Notes under the pieces: model-generated | Database searches by the model: none | The model's input: only the letters and a program-made list of their open reading frames with translations | What the model was told of the DNA's origin: nothing | Part shown: piece by piece, positions 12,180 through 42,605 of the stretch | How positions within the stretch are numbered: the first letter of the stretch is position 1 | Layout of the letters: every line of letters starts with the position of its first letter | Translations under genes and position numbers: made by a program | Assembly (NCBI GenBank): GCA_964019165.1 | Contig: OZ025274.1 | Coordinates: 12,448,407-12,512,406, forward strand | Source of the DNA: Mastigias papua | Taxonomy: Eukaryota; Cnidaria; Scyphozoa; Rhizostomeae; Mastigiidae | Length of the DNA: 64,000 nt | Reading direction: 5' to 3'

Positions 12180-13880
12180 CTGAACTATGATGCACAATTT
12201 AAGAGTTATGAGAATCTATGCCTTCTACAGCAGAGAGTCGTAAATCAAAGTATTTGCTAGTACCAAAAAGAACTACTGTGGAATTATCTTAACATTTGAG
12301 TTATCAACTCTCATCATTCTTCAAAATGCATTTCAAAATTCACACAGCTCCAAATTATTCTTTAAAACTGCAGCACTAATATAACATATTTCCCATGTTA
12401 TCACTTCAAACTTATGCACAATTGCATAGTTGCCATGTCTCCCACATTGCATTAGAGACTCCAGCATCTCAAAGTTATCTCCAGCCAATCTCCAACAATG
12501 ACAAAATGTAGCCAAATCTCCAGCATTTATTTCATTTTGAAAAAACACCCAAAAATTGTCTATCTTAGAATATACTGAAACTTGGCAAGTCACATTGTTC
12601 ATTCATCATCAGTCCCTTACTCTAAACTAGCCATTCTTAGAACCATTGCTTTTCATGGTTCTGATCTATCATGTTGTTTTTAGATATTACTATTTATTGA
12701 CAGTCCCCATAATAAGTGCTCAAAAGTGATGACATCAGCCCCACTCCACTCCTTAACTCCACCACACTGCCACATCCATGTCTCCAGCATTTTGATAACC
12801 AAAACTTGGCAACTATGCAACTCTACAGAATTCTTATCTGCTAGAAGCTATAAAATAATACTGATTTAATAGAGTAATACAAGAGGTCACCTTATATGTA
12901 TGGGAATATGCATAGCAATAAAAACAAAGCAGGCTGTGAGCAATGATAACTGGAGGTATTGGGGATACATGAAGGCAGTGATACTTTCATTAACATTTTT
13001 ATGCAGCTAGTCCTTGATAGTGGTGCAATTTTGTTGTGGTGGTGCAATTTTCTTGCCTTTTCATATTTGAGTACAGAAAGGGATTTCAACATACTGTAGA
13101 CTAGGTGGATAGCAGGTTGAGGTCAAGAGCACTTCCCTCAATAGTCGTAGCTTTACATCTTTTATATCCATAATGCACGCGCAGATATAAGGAAGCAACA
13201 ACTCCAGATATGTATTCAAGGAACTTAAACTCCATACATTCATTCGTGATTGTCTTAATGAATACCATAAGTACACTAAATGATACTAGACATAATGATA
13301 ACAGATACCTCAGTGAACTTAAACAAAATCACTAGCAACTAAGCAAATCAAAGAAGGGGGTATGTTATAGAAAGGATGTGTAAACTTCCTATATTTAATA
13401 ATAGGTTCATTACACTGTCGTAAAATGCATATTTGCACAATGATGCATACGCTTTCCAATAACATATTGGCATGACATGTCATTTCCTTGCTAGTTTGAG
13501 GAGAATTGACACCTTAGTCACTTCTCCTTGATTTCCGTGAGTTGGTTACCCTTGGTGTAACTAGTTACTGTGCTAACATGGTAAAATTCATAATTGTTTA
13601 TAAACTTTTGTTGAGAAAATACATCCTGTGCTAATGCTGTTAAAAATAATACCTGCTTCATAAACATCTAATGTTTTCTTGTATATTGTTCAAAGTCTAG
13701 ATTGCCTACACCCCATTAATAAGAACAATGCAGCAAGAACATTCAGTAAAAACACCCAGCCCAGAACCTCAATTTTACTAGTTCTCGTAAAAATGAGCGA
13801 ACTTCCCATTGCCTAGATAGCTAAACTGTCTTCAGTTACACAAGTACGTAGTGGCAATATACTAAATTCATAACAGATTC
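12180..13880. other. Non-coding intergenic DNA
   Basis: I see no recognisable gene or mobile element in this AT-rich stretch. Confidence 0.45.
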
Positions 13881-13917
13881 TATATAGACAAAAAGAATTG
13901 CTTGAAAATAATCACAT

Positions 13918-14125
13918 ACCAAACTTCTGCTACTGGAGATAAAACATCTCGCCAAACTTGTTCTGACACAACAGAATACCAATCAAAGTTATAGTCTTGC
14001 CAGAGAGTTGTACTCTCTCCAATGATAAAATTTCCGCTTATGAAAGCAGCATTCTGTGCTCGATTGAATGTCAATACAACGCCTCCATACCCCTGGTCCA
14101 CGTGGAAGAGATGTGTTAGTAGCCA
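13918..14125 (-). CDS. Possible orphan exon of unknown identity
   Basis: A minus-strand frame reads VDQGYGGVVLTFNRAQNAA, then FISGNFIIGESTTLW and DYNFDWYSVVSEQVW, ending VLSPVAEVW at a good donor (TTTG|GTATGT). The composition looks protein-like and the frame is open for about 68 codons upstream of the donor. I recognise no family. I found no phase-compatible partner exon. An ATG in another frame (about 14124) runs into its own donor-like GTATGG. It may be an isolated exon, an old pseudogene or chance. Confidence 0.2.
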
Positions 14126-14129
14126 TTTT

Positions 14130-17100
14130 AATATGCGCTTTCCCCCTTACATACTCAGATCAGTAAATCTCTCGAGGAGATTCCCCTTACTACATGCCTA
14201 AACGGCGTGCTTTTGGAACGCAACGAAGGCGCCTGTTGCCCTCAAGGTGCTACTCCAGACTCAAGGAGGTGGAGGGGTCCTAATGTCTCCTTGACAGTAC
14301 TGTAACTCTTGTCACTATCTCACTACCAAACTTCCAGGAATTGAGGAACAAAAGTCCTATTTAAAAAATGCATGGTGTGGCCGCGGTTAAGGAGCATGAG
14401 GATAATATCCTCAAATATTTTCCTTCGAGCGCTCTGTTTTAAAGAATAACTGTCACAATATCATTTATCTAAATTCCTTATCACTACATGCTTTATATTA
14501 GGAAGCCGGTTTATAAGAAAATAGTACCAGTTTGGCCAATACTTTAACATTTTGTTTGGAAAAGAGAATAAAGTTACATTTCAATTTGCTTGAGCTTTTT
14601 CGTCAAGATCAACTTTCATCTCCATCTGGAAATGCTCGACCTCCAAACAATATCACAATTTTCGGCCCCAGAAGTATGAAACCAATTACAGAAACTTTAG
14701 CGCTCGGAAAAAATTTATCAATTACGTCACGTAACCTAGAACATTACCACGAGCTAGTTTCTTCTTTAAACGTCATGGTCAGAAGGTCTAATACAGCGCG
14801 AGCAGTAGTGTAATGTTAGAGTACAAGTTTTATCTTTGTCTTTGATTACGTCATACTTAGTAACGCTGCTTGTATGTTCGTATTCGTTCCGTTTTTTCCT
14901 GCCTCGTCATCATTGCATCATTCACCGCCAAAGTTCTTGTCATTATATTGCTTAACTTGTCTTTGACGTATTGTCTAATCTTAGTAAACAGTTGTTTGTT
15001 GTGTTCTGTTACCATACCATGGCAGTGCCCACTTAATTCCATCATATGTTATAATTATTTTGTTACGTCATGTGTATTGATGTAAATTAAGCGTTTAGAG
15101 TTCTATGTAGTCAGTTGTCATGTGAAGTTGTCGCTAGCAGTTGTCGTCGAGAGGTACGGTTATAGTCGTTGTCATAACTGGAATTTGTTGTTCGCTGTTA
15201 GCGTATCGAGTTGGTTGGAGAGTCACCGTCATTGAAAACTTTGTCGTCGTTTGTATAAAAGAAGTAAAGACAAGTTTTGCTTAAAAGAGAAGACTGTATT
15301 TTTGTTGACTTACTCCCCTTTATATTTGTTACCCTGTAAAATCCTCCTATATTGCAGTAGTGCTAAATTTTCAACGAGGGGGTGCAAAGCAGAAGTCCCT
15401 ATTTTTGAAATTTTTTCAGACAACACCCTTTAGAAGTAAACAATATGAACCCAAAGTTTGTTAGATCTTCTACTGAATTCCTACAAAATTGTCATAAGTA
15501 TCTTTAAAACGCTGATTACAGGTGGATAGCTGATGATTCGTACAATTCTTATCACTCTGAGAATTTAACTTTACACAGCGCGCGCCATCTCATTTCGCTT
15601 GTCATTAATAAACCCTACTATACTAGGGTTTTCATCGTTGTGTATTCAAAGCACATCGATTCATCACAAGAGACTTGCACTTACGTAGAGTTATAGGGTG
15701 TGGCTGCGATTACTCTTTATTTCTTATTTTAACCTTTATTTTTGTATACACAACAACATACCTCTCTATAAGAAATCACATAAATTATGTATGAAGGAAA
15801 GACAACATGTGATTAATTTGCAAAATGGCCAATTATCCATTCTACCCTGGGTTACCCACTTTACCCCCAGCAGACCCTATACTACATGCATGCTTTTTAT
15901 ATAAGAAACTTTTTTCGCCTAGTACCGAAACTTTCTTAGCTTTTTTACGATTTTAGTACTGAAACTTTCTTAAGACTTTGTAAACAAGAATGTTCGGTTT
16001 ACTTATGACTACAGTGGTACTCAGACGCTTTATTAGATTTCAAGGAATGATAAACGATTTGGAAATTTTTCCCTGAGAAAAGGCATGTTTATGTCACCAA
16101 ATTACAATGTTTCTAGCACCAAATGGATGCGTTGTCTGCTGTCTTTCGGAAGTTCAATTGAAAGTTCAGTTGTCAAAAAATTTCAGAAATATTTCCTACT
16201 CCACCATTTAGTAGGACTAGGAACCTAAGAATAATTAATCAATGATATTGCAAGAATTCGTACGAGAAGCGTGTTTTTTTGGGGGGCGGGAGAAAGAGCA
16301 CTTTCTCTTTGCGAAAAAATTGATCAGACATTGTTGTAAAGAATGGAAAAATATCTTTTACAATCATGTTCAGAAAGTTTCAATTCACTTTTCCAGAAAG
16401 AGCAATTTTACGATCTTATTAAGTAGATCAAAAGTTATCGGCCAAACCGAGGTTAAGTACGATCTTATTTTGGTGTGAAAATCAATTTAATCAATTTTAA
16501 TAAGCCAGCATTCGTCCAAGAGAATTTTCCGCAACTGTGAACATTCGAGGGAAATATGGATACGAATGCACTACAGTAAAGCATATTCCCTGTTTTCCCG
16601 TTTTTTTATGTGTTTGTTGTCATTGTTCTAAACAACAGCGGTGTCGAACTTTATGGCAAGATTCAATCTGCATTTAGAGTTACGCTTCCCTGAAACTTCT
16701 AGGATTTTAGAAGAATATTCCGTGTTGGCAGCGATGTTGGATTTATGAATCATAGTAAATGTGCAAAATTTTCGATGCTGAATTAAAATTTGTAAAATGA
16801 CCAATGAAAAATGCTTGCATTCTTAATTTGATTAGAAACATGACCTGTTTACCTGATAATATCATTCAATTTTATTCTTAATGCAAATCTCAAGATTCCA
16901 GATCGTGTTCGTTAGGGGTTGAAAAGATTTAAATATTAACGAGTGTTTTGCAAATACGTGCATGCACTTTTCTGAGCATTAATATACACCATCTGTAATC
17001 TTTAGTGCAAAGAATTTCAACAGTACTCTCAAGGCTGGAGAAGATACACATTTTTTATAAGAAAACCACTTTTTTGTCTGAGGGTATTGATATATCATTC

Positions 17101-17155
17101 TACTTATGATTCATCATCTCCAGTTTTATTTGGAGTTAGAAGTTAATAGTCGTGG
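14130..17155. other. Intergenic DNA without recognised genes
   Basis: The longest plus-strand frame, 14532-14813 (93 aa), has no motif I recognise. About 15905-15990 carries a copy of the 'ttcttag / gtactgaaac' dispersed repeat. The rest is unremarkable AT-rich DNA. Confidence 0.45.
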
Positions 17156-17159
17156 GATG

Positions 17160-17700
17160 CAACGCAATGAAACTAAGGGAGGCACTGGGGGAATGGGGGT
17201 ATTGCCCACCCAGCTGGAAGATTCTGCCCACCCGCCTAAAAGGCTTAGAAAAAATATTTTTGCATAGGAATATAAAAGAATAGTAATATAATATTTGATG
17301 CAAAACAGCTAGTAGTGAAGTGAATGTATTAGAAACTATTTTATGATAGAAAAGGATTCTTAAAGCATTCCAGCTGGGAACCTATGGTTGGGTTTGCCTG
17401 CCACTTTGTCAGTACTGTTTTCATGTAGATTCACCTCTAGTTTTGTAGTGCTGTCAGGGACACCTGAATTGGAAAAGGGCAAGGGGGCAAATTCTGTATA
17501 TACAGGCCACCAAGAATGTTGCTTTTTAGTGTCATGTCATTCAAAATAGGATTTTCTGCTCTCTAGACTTCATATTTAAGAGTTTGTCATCAGTACTCAA
17601 ATGAAAACATCTTGCCCCCCTTAGTCCTCATAGGTTGAGGGTAGGGAGCAATTGCCCCCAATATACCTTTGCTACAGGTGCCCTTGGGTGCTGACCATTT
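17160..17700. repeat. Dispersed repeat copy B (intact at the MITE site)
   Basis: Inverted relative to copy A (10880-11860) and uninterrupted. The stretch 'catcagtactcaaatga' next to 'catcttgccccccttag' is the empty site for the 434-bp element found in copy A. No coding frame was recognised. Confidence 0.75.
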
Positions 17701-17969
17701 GTATATATATTTACCCCCTATAGGCAAAGGAGATGATTTTTTTATTATGTTTTAAGAGAAGTCTTTCTTCAAATTTAATACACGTCTTTTTTATATGAAA
17801 ACAACTTTTTTGTCCAAACCTTAGTTTCTTAACTTCTCCCGAAAATGAGGCTAAGATTTTCCTGACATTTCTTAACTTTATTGGAGTAAACTGGCAAAAA
17901 GAGGTTACCATTATTTGTTATAAAAAGTTTGATCTTTGTTAACCAAGATTATCAACGAAATCTTTGTAA

Positions 17970-18645
17970 GGGGTCAGTCATTTATAACTCTGGGTACCGA
18001 CAAAATGGTCAAAAAGTTTTATACCCCTTCAATTTTTTCCAAAAGTTTTCAGATCCCATTGAGAAATAAATAACAATTTTCACACCCCAGTTGCTGTTTA
18101 CGCTGTAAGGATTCCAGGGTAGATTTCTTCATTGCTACTTTTAAAGTAACAGTTGCCACTATCATGCACTGGAAAGGTCCTATATAAAAATTCTGTTCTG
18201 CAAAATTTCTTGCAGGGAAATTATGGCAAGAAAAGCCTTTGCACATAATATTGGAAATATCATTCTTTGTGAGATTTCTTTGCATAGAGCATAGAAAAGT
18301 TGTCATGAAAAAGTTGATTTATGCTTGAAACATTTCATTAAAACAAACAGCTATCATGAATGCTAATTGGAGCACTACAATAACACAGTATATCACAGAA
18401 GATTTAAATCATAGAAAAATTGCTATTGGAGAAACTCTGACAACTAGATACGTATAAGTACAGTGATCAATAGACTTGTGCAAATTATTGAGCTGATTTT
18501 CTTCAGATTTTGTCTTTAAAGGATTTCATATTCCTCAAAAATTCTCCAAAAAAGTTTCATACCCCACAAGTGTCCTTGGAAAAGTTTTCATGCTCTCCCC
18601 AATTCTAGACTGCCACGCTACCCAGAGCTATAACTGACTGACCCC
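17970..18645. mobile_element. 676-bp TIR element, non-autonomous
   Basis: The left end GGGGTCAGTCATTTATAACT and the right end, reverse-complemented, GGGGTCAGTCAGTTATAGCT match at 25 of 27 positions including the following CTCTGGGTA or its equivalent. The interior contains 'aaaagttttataccccttc' and related 'aaaagtttcataccccac' motifs and no transposase. I could not identify a clean TSD. Confidence 0.7.
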
Positions 18646-18659
18646 CAAAGGAGCTTGCA

Positions 18660-19680
18660 AAGAATGAGCTAATATCGATTTTTCTCGCCTGTAAAAAGGT
18701 GAATTTTGGAACTTGAGCCTCGTGATTTTCTTAACATTTTCTTAAAATTTTGGCCATTTGAGCTTGACTTTCTTATAAACTTTTTTCGTATGAAAAAACA
18801 TGTATAAACAATCACGATGAGATGCACATCAATAAAATCGTAGATTTGGCGGGAAACTTGAAACGTTTGTCTCGCTAAGCCGTACTCTCAAGGGAAATTG
18901 GAAATTCATCCGAGTTAACCGAATCTCTTACTAGCAATAATAGTACTATAGACCACAGTAAGAATTGAAGGATGACTACGTTTCCCACAAGTTTTTGAAA
19001 AAGGTTTGCAATTTTCATCTGTTGCACGGAGCGAATAAAGTCCACTTCAATGAAAAGGAGGATGGCTTCAAAGCGATTGCGATTATTTCTCCACTTTCTG
19101 TGAACATGGAAAAGTTAATCAATAGCCTGATGAATTTCTGTTTTCCCTCTGCTTCGTCATAAATCGTAGATTGTCCTTTAATTTATTCAGACAACATCTA
19201 TTTTGGAAATTCACGTTTCCATGAGATTGCAGCACACGTTTCTCCTCTGTCAACTTCTTTTAAAAAATTATGTCACTTTCTTATAAGAATATCCAATTTT
19301 TCGCTGAGACTCAATAGTCTTAAATTATTTTGATTTCGAGCCTAAGAATACTCCTAAATTTTTTGCAAACTTTAGCAATTTTGAGCAATAATACTCGTAT
19401 AGACTGTATTCTTGTTATGAAAAGTGTATGACTGACACTCCCTGAAAAGTTACTAGGTCGCATCATAGCATAATAACTCCCAGATTAAATAAGTGTATCT
19501 GAATAAGTGAATAAGTGAATAAGTTCTCACATTTGTTTTGTTTCTAAAAGACTCATATCATCAAGAGATCTACAGTATGCCGTCTTGAAGCTTGAGCTTT
19601 GCATTATTCTTAAATTATTCTTAAATTTTGGCGACTCTGAGCTTTGGTATTCTTATAGATTATTTTCTTATAAGAAACCG
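18660..19680. repeat. Cluster of 'ttcttataagaa' dispersed repeats
   Basis: Several degenerate copies (about 18670-18800, 19260-19400, 19590-19680) share 'cttaaattttttg', 'gagcctaagaat' and 'ttcttataag' motifs. 18880-18960 resembles the internal part of the Tigger-type MITE (ctctcaagggaaattggaa, gagttaaccgaatc). A 65-codon plus frame at 18965-19162 has no recognised homology. Confidence 0.55.
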
Positions 19681-19925
19681 GTCATTAATTCTTCCAGGGG
19701 AGGGGGTGGAAGACATCTACGAGGGGGGACCAAAATTCTGCACACTTAAGAGGGAGGCGGGATAAAAATAAAAGCATTTCAAGAGAAGGACTATGGAGTT
19801 TCTTCTGAAATCCTGGAGTGGGGATCAAAATATATACATAAATCTGAGAGGGGGGACGAAAATTCCATCAAATATATGAAAATATCTTCCACCCCCTCGC
19901 CACAAGTAATTAATTACCCGTCCCT
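19681..19925. mobile_element. G-rich foldback element
   Basis: The arms 'ttaattcttccaggggaggg' with 'ggtggaaga' on the left and 'tcttccaccccctcgccac' with 'taattaatta' on the right are inverted relative to each other. Internal 'gaggggggac.aaaattc' units recur. It is probably a MITE. The ends are approximate. Confidence 0.5.
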
Positions 19926-20039
19926 AAAAGAAGTACTTTTCTGTTGTTACTCGTGTGGGAGTATTGGACTCTGATAAACCTTTAAAGCCATCATTTTCAA
20001 TAAAACTTTCAAACCTTCGAGCAGCAAAAGCTGCATTTC

Positions 20040-20256
20040 GGAAAAATTGAGTAGGTAGTCCGAGTAAAGCGGAGTGTATTCGCCGAGGGGTTGTACAGAA
20101 TCGGCACGACTTAACGAAAGTCCAACTTATCCGGGGTACGACTTAAACGAAACATTGTGACCTGATTTTGGTGGGTAGGTTCAAGAGGAATGACAAATCA
20201 GTCTGACTAAGCGAAAGTCCGATTTATGCACGGTACAACTTAACGGGATTTAACTG
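20040..20256. mobile_element. Partial Tigger-type MITE
   Basis: The right end ...CTTAACGGGATTTAACTG is followed by TA. Upstream it shares 'gactaagcgaaagtcc' and 'cttatcc' motifs with the complete copy at 20735-20907. I could not find its left inverted repeat, so it is truncated or longer than marked. Confidence 0.6.
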
Positions 20257-20734
20257 TAGTGTATACCAGGATTAATGCTCAAAATCGCTAAAATTTAAGA
20301 ATAATGTAAGAACATTCTTTGGGTCAAAATCATAAACTTTTAAGAATATTGCGGCTCGCCGAAAAATTGGATATTCTAGTAGAGAAATACTGTGCGACAA
20401 ATAATGGTAATCTTTTATGACTCATAACAGAATTGCTACAGCTTTGAAAGCTGAGATTTACGGACATTAATGTTGATGTAAGGAGTATGCATGGACCGAA
20501 TTCTACGAAGATCTCAAATAGTGCATTTCAATGTCCCATTGCAAAATAGAATACTCCTGAACATGAAATCACTCCCGTAGTAAAAGAGGCAGCCTAGGGA
20601 ACACGGCCCCCTTGGCTCTAAATTAAACGAAAGGTAAAACAGAACCCCTTCCTTTAAGCACGTCACACAGGATTGCCAAAAACACTGAACCAACAACACA
20701 AACGAATATAAATCTCTTGGTGTTTGCGTAGATA

Positions 20735-20907
20735 CAGTAAAATCCCGTTATGCCAGACTCTCAAGGGAGATTGGAATTTGGTCCAAGTTAACGAATGTCC
20801 GAGTTAACCGAGTCTTCAATAAGTTGGAGTGAACCCAAGGGGAATGAGAAATCAGTCCGACTAAGCGAAAGTCCTACTTATCCAGGGAACTTAACGGGAT
20901 TTAACTG
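20735..20907. mobile_element. Tigger/pogo-type MITE, complete
   Basis: A 173-bp element begins CAGTAAAATCCCGTTA and ends TTAACGGGATTTAACTG, so the TIRs match over about 16 bp with one mismatch. TA dinucleotides flank both ends (733-734 and 908-909 of this kilobase block), as expected for Tc1/mariner-pogo insertion. It has no coding capacity. Confidence 0.8.
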
Positions 20908-21245
20908 TAGCTCGCTTAAATTTGAATTCGAATTTCCGCAAATGTTAAAAAAGCATCTGGCGGACGAATTTTTAGCAAAAATAAGACCGTACCTTGGTCA
21001 AGCCATTGCTGCTACATTCTACCATTCCATGCAACTGTCAAAACGTAACTATTGCGGCATACTACGATTGAGTAAAGCAAAAGCCCAGTTCAGCAGGCTC
21101 GCATCATTTCACTCACTTGCATTGAAAATAGTGTCTGGAGATGGAAGGCTAATCCAGATGATTAAGCCAGTAGTGAATACAAACACAGGTAGACTTGAAA
21201 GCTGGTACGGAAATGTGTAGACAAGGGAACATGTTGGCAGCTGTA
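20908..21245 (+). other. Open frame of unknown origin next to the Tigger MITE
   Basis: The plus-strand frame ending at 21220 continues about 100 codons beyond the MITE (FEFPQMLKKHLADEF, then RPYLGQAIAATFYHS, then NTNTGRLESWYGNV). It starts inside the MITE, has no recognisable domain and no partner exons. It could be a transposon ORF remnant or chance. Confidence 0.2.
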
Positions 21246-21279
21246 GAATTATTTGACATTACTGCAACCATGGACGTGG

Positions 21280-21490
21280 GGTGGCTTTAAATCTAAGGGA
21301 ACTGCAAGCTGACTGCCCGAATTGCCGATCAGTAGCCCAAATAAATTGTTGTCTGGCCATATTGAGCTGCAAGTATCTTCGGGAAAAATTTGTTTTTTCC
21401 TAAGAAATTGCCCGAAGGAAATGGACTTCTGCTCAAATGGGGAGGGGGGTTGCAGCCCCCCAGTCCCACTGCTTCCTACGCCTATGACAG
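21280..21490 (-). repeat. G-rich dispersed repeat, copy 1
   Basis: Contains 'cgtaggaagcagtgggactg' on the minus strand, then a G run, then 'atttccttcgggcaatttct'. The same order occurs at 56570-56790 and in part at 59440-59545 on the plus strand. It has no coding capacity. Confidence 0.6.
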
Positions 21491-21517
21491 CAGCATGAAG
21501 ACTCGAAGACTGCAGAA

Positions 21518-21708
21518 GCAGACTCGAAACTACCAGTTCAAGCCAATATGTCCAAGAATATAACAGAATGTGCAATAAAATCACGTATGTTTATTTGTGC
21601 CAAGATGTACAATGAACTACCGTTGAAACTTCATAAAGTTAAGAACTATGATGAATTTTCGAAAAGCAACTTAAAAAGGATTTTAAATTATTTTAACTTG
21701 ATAATTTA
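21518..21708 (+). pseudogene. Reverse-transcriptase C-terminal fragment (LINE-like)
   Basis: A plus-strand frame reads SKLPVQANMSKNITECAIKS, then RMFICAKMYNELPLKLHKVK and NYDEFSKSNLKRILNY before a stop at about 21706. The 'AKMYNELP....K..YDEFK..LK..L' pattern is typical of the last residues of LINE ORF2 proteins. Everything upstream is missing. A 5'-truncated dead copy is the best reading. Confidence 0.5.
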
Positions 21709-21709
21709 A

Positions 21710-24700
21710 CGTGCAATTAAATAGTTTAGATCTTAAGTTTATATTTGGCGTGGACATTTTTATCGGAACCTTGTTTGATTGTTCTGTTTTGATTTTTATA
21801 ATTAGGGCTCCAAGTTTTAAATCATACGGCGGAGGACGCACATGGATAACAACAACAGCTATGTTTAAACTGTTAAACTTGGTAAGTCACTTAAATATCT
21901 TGGTTGATATTTCTCTTTCTCTATGCATAATAGTAAACATAAACTATTCTACTGGACACCATTCATGACTTATTGACTAAAATTGATAATACTCCTTGCC
22001 ATCTAAAGAATATATTTCGTATTTTACCATCGCTTTGTTCTCTCTAAGATCTCTTGGCACCTTACCATACTATAGCAGACCTAAGCAAAACATAGGTAGT
22101 TGAAAATCTTGAAAACATCGTTGGAAAGTATGTACGTAGATGGGTTACCAATTAGCTTCACTTTAAGTAGCCTCATTGTAAGCAAATCAAATCATAGTTT
22201 AAACCTCGTTCTTCCCTCCACAAAGTTCAGTGTCAAACCATAATTCGAAAGGCTTTGATATTACGTCTTTATGGCATGATTTCAATACCTCTACAAACAT
22301 CCAATATGATCAATACAGAAACACTAAGCAAGTTCTGAAATCAATTCAAAGCCATCACCACCATCATATAACAATTTATGTCTGTGTTTTTTTCCAAGCC
22401 TGACAGCCAGTTGTACATTGCCTATTTTAACGAGACGCATAAGTGTATTTCGTTGAGATATTATAAAGTTTTGAAGATTACAAGGAAATTATTAATATTA
22501 TTTTTATTGCTGTAAGAAGGATTATAACCATTGCTAAAAAGCTGCATACTACATATTCTGTCGCCGTAGTAATGATTGAAACTCTCCAGAACTTCTTACA
22601 CTTTAAGGTTTTAATAACAGTACTCTTTTTTTCCTTGTTTTATCCAAGTAGCCACCTTTTCAAGTGAGATTTCAAGTTGTACATTTAGCTGGAATATTCA
22701 TGAAGTTTTCATTATTATAATTAATGTCAATGTTAAGTTCTTTTTTAGCTTACTAAGCCAACCAAGTACAAATTGCCTTGTTGCTAGATTTGTATTTGTA
22801 GATTTTACGACTATATCAATGAATTGAAGCTTGAAAAATTACTAGCAGATCATTATGAAAGCATAGTGATGAATCTATACTATAAAAATGATAAATGCTA
22901 AATATTATCACAAGGCTGACTGATGATAACTACCAAATGTAGAGGTGAAGATAGCGATAGCGTTGATATTGAAAATGATGATGATTATAAAAATGATGAT
23001 ACTGATGATGTTGATGGTAGTGGTGATGATGATACTGATGATGATGATGATGGTTGATGACTAGTACAATGGTAATGGTGAAAAGGGAGTGCCGATGGAC
23101 TTTTGACAGGGGTTGCGTTTGACACACCCTCACCCCTATTTAAGCATGCTCTGAGTGCCGATGAAAATGATAATGATGATGACAAAAATGATGATGACAG
23201 CTACGATGATGATGTTGATTATGATTATGATGATGGTAGTAGTGTTAATGATGACAATAATGATGACCATGGCGACAACGATGATGCCGACAATGGTGGA
23301 TATGAATATGAAGACAAAAGTCATAATGCTGTGTTGTGGTCGTAAGGAACATTTATTTGTATTGGACATTTAAGTTTCACGAACATTTACTAACACAAGA
23401 AAATCGCTTTTTGGGAATATGTCGTCAGCAGCGGGTGGGTGGAAGCATGCAAGGTGATCCCTACGGGGGAAAGGCTGAAGTTGTTTACGGTTTGCTTTAG
23501 AGTACGTGAGATATTGACTACAATTTCCATCTGCAAGAACGTTAAATTTTGGGCAATATTTCGAAAACCTATGCGAACCTATGCGTTATTACAATTGCAC
23601 GAGTATTTCGAGTTGTCCAATTTCTAATTTCAATGAAGGAACGTTCACCTTCACACTGGTACTAGTGTGGATGATGGCTATGAGATATTGGTAATCATAA
23701 TGATGCTACGAATTACACTTGGGTTTTGCTGTGAAGGGTCATGATGAGAAATATTGGTATATATTATTCAGTGACATAATAACGCTACAAGACACTAACA
23801 AGCTAAGGAATTGACGCTACTCCGGATTGCTTGACAAAGTGTTGGATATCATTCAATCCAACATCACAGAGTTGCGAGAGGCCTGTAGCCAAGGGATGAT
23901 CTGGGGTGCAAGCCCCGTCTGGAGTTTCAAAAAGTGATTCAACGTCCCCTGGAATATAGAACATTCGAACTTTTTCTACCATTTTTCAGAACCTGACGCA
24001 AAACATACAGTCTCTACGCTCATATAACTGTGCCCCAAACCCTAAAACTGAAACGAGATACGAGCTAAGGACTCAAACCTGATGGGAATGATTTTGGCAA
24101 ACAACTGTAGATTCGTCTACGCATTTAGCTAAAGATTCACTACAATTGAATATTAATCTCAACGCTGTTATATCCCATCAAAAATTAAGATTGTACAGTT
24201 CAAACAGCTGCTTTGATTGTTCTACTGAAAAAAATTAGGTAGGATGGCACTGGGAACGCTAAGATACACAAAAGAAGTCAGCTTAAATGTTGGCGATGAT
24301 GAGAACTTGATCAGAGCACCACAAAACAGATGTCACTTCTTTCAATCAAATACTCCCATTTGCAAAATTGTTCTGTTATTATATAACCAGCACACAAAAA
24401 TTGTTCAATTTTGCAATCCACGAATTGTTGGCATGAAACACGTTTTGTTCGATTTTCGGTCCGTCGCTATGCATTCTTACTGTGGAAACTATGCATGTGT
24501 TCTGCAAATCTAAAACATAGCAATACAGCCTTTGTAAGGTATAGTAGAAAATGAGAAATTGGTGAATTTAGAATACAGATAATAAATCTATGATTATGAG
24601 TTTTCATCAGGCATGGCGGCGAGTAAACTATCTGGCAAATAGAGCCTCTGAAACTTTCCACCTACTCACTTGACCTCATCAGAAAATGTCGCCTTCTCCC

Positions 24701-25276
24701 GTTTTAAAAGTGTACCGCAAATCCTCAAACTAGTTCTCCGGGGGCTTTAATATTTCTTTTCCTCTTTGGATGGGGGCTTATTCGAGGAGAGGGCTTATTC
24801 GAATGGGCTTACAAAATTATCTGACGCATGCCACATAAAAATTTGTTTTCAAAACTCCTTTTCCCAATCTGTAACAAGGCGCGTATCACCTTCTGTGACG
24901 GGGGCCTATTCAACGGGGGGGAGGGGAGGAGATTTATTAAACATTTGAAGTACTGGAATAGAGGCTTTTTCGAGGGGGTCAAGTTGAGGCTTTACGGCAA
25001 TACAGGGAAAATGGACAAAAAGAAATATCACATTCACCATTATTAGGTCGAAGCCTACTAACATTCACCGCACCTATTAATTTATACAAAACACTATGAA
25101 GAAGGGTAAGGTCCTCGATATATCACGTGCCTGCAAAACCCGAGGTCCGCATACAACGCTGGATCGAGCTCTTTTCCTTGCAATTCCGACTTTTGAATGG
25201 GGGCAGGGGAGGGGTTGCATTCTAATATACAACTGCAGATTAACACAAAACTAATATTATTAGTCGTGATTTTTGA
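21710..25276. other. Intergenic DNA with a (GAT)n array and G-rich repeat blocks
   Basis: Imperfect GAT/ATC trinucleotides fill about 22970-23060 and 23155-23300, producing long acidic or His-rich frames that are by-products. 24740-25050 holds 'gggggcttattcgagg'-type G-rich repeats related to those at 47400-47830 and 52620-53444. I see no gene. A minus-strand AATAAA at about 24933-24938 might serve CASP but lies within that repeat. Confidence 0.5.

Positions 25277-42605
<17,329 letters not shown>

Noticed and set aside
22930..23373. Acidic and His-rich frames on both strands
   Set aside because: By-products of GAT/ATC trinucleotide repeats.
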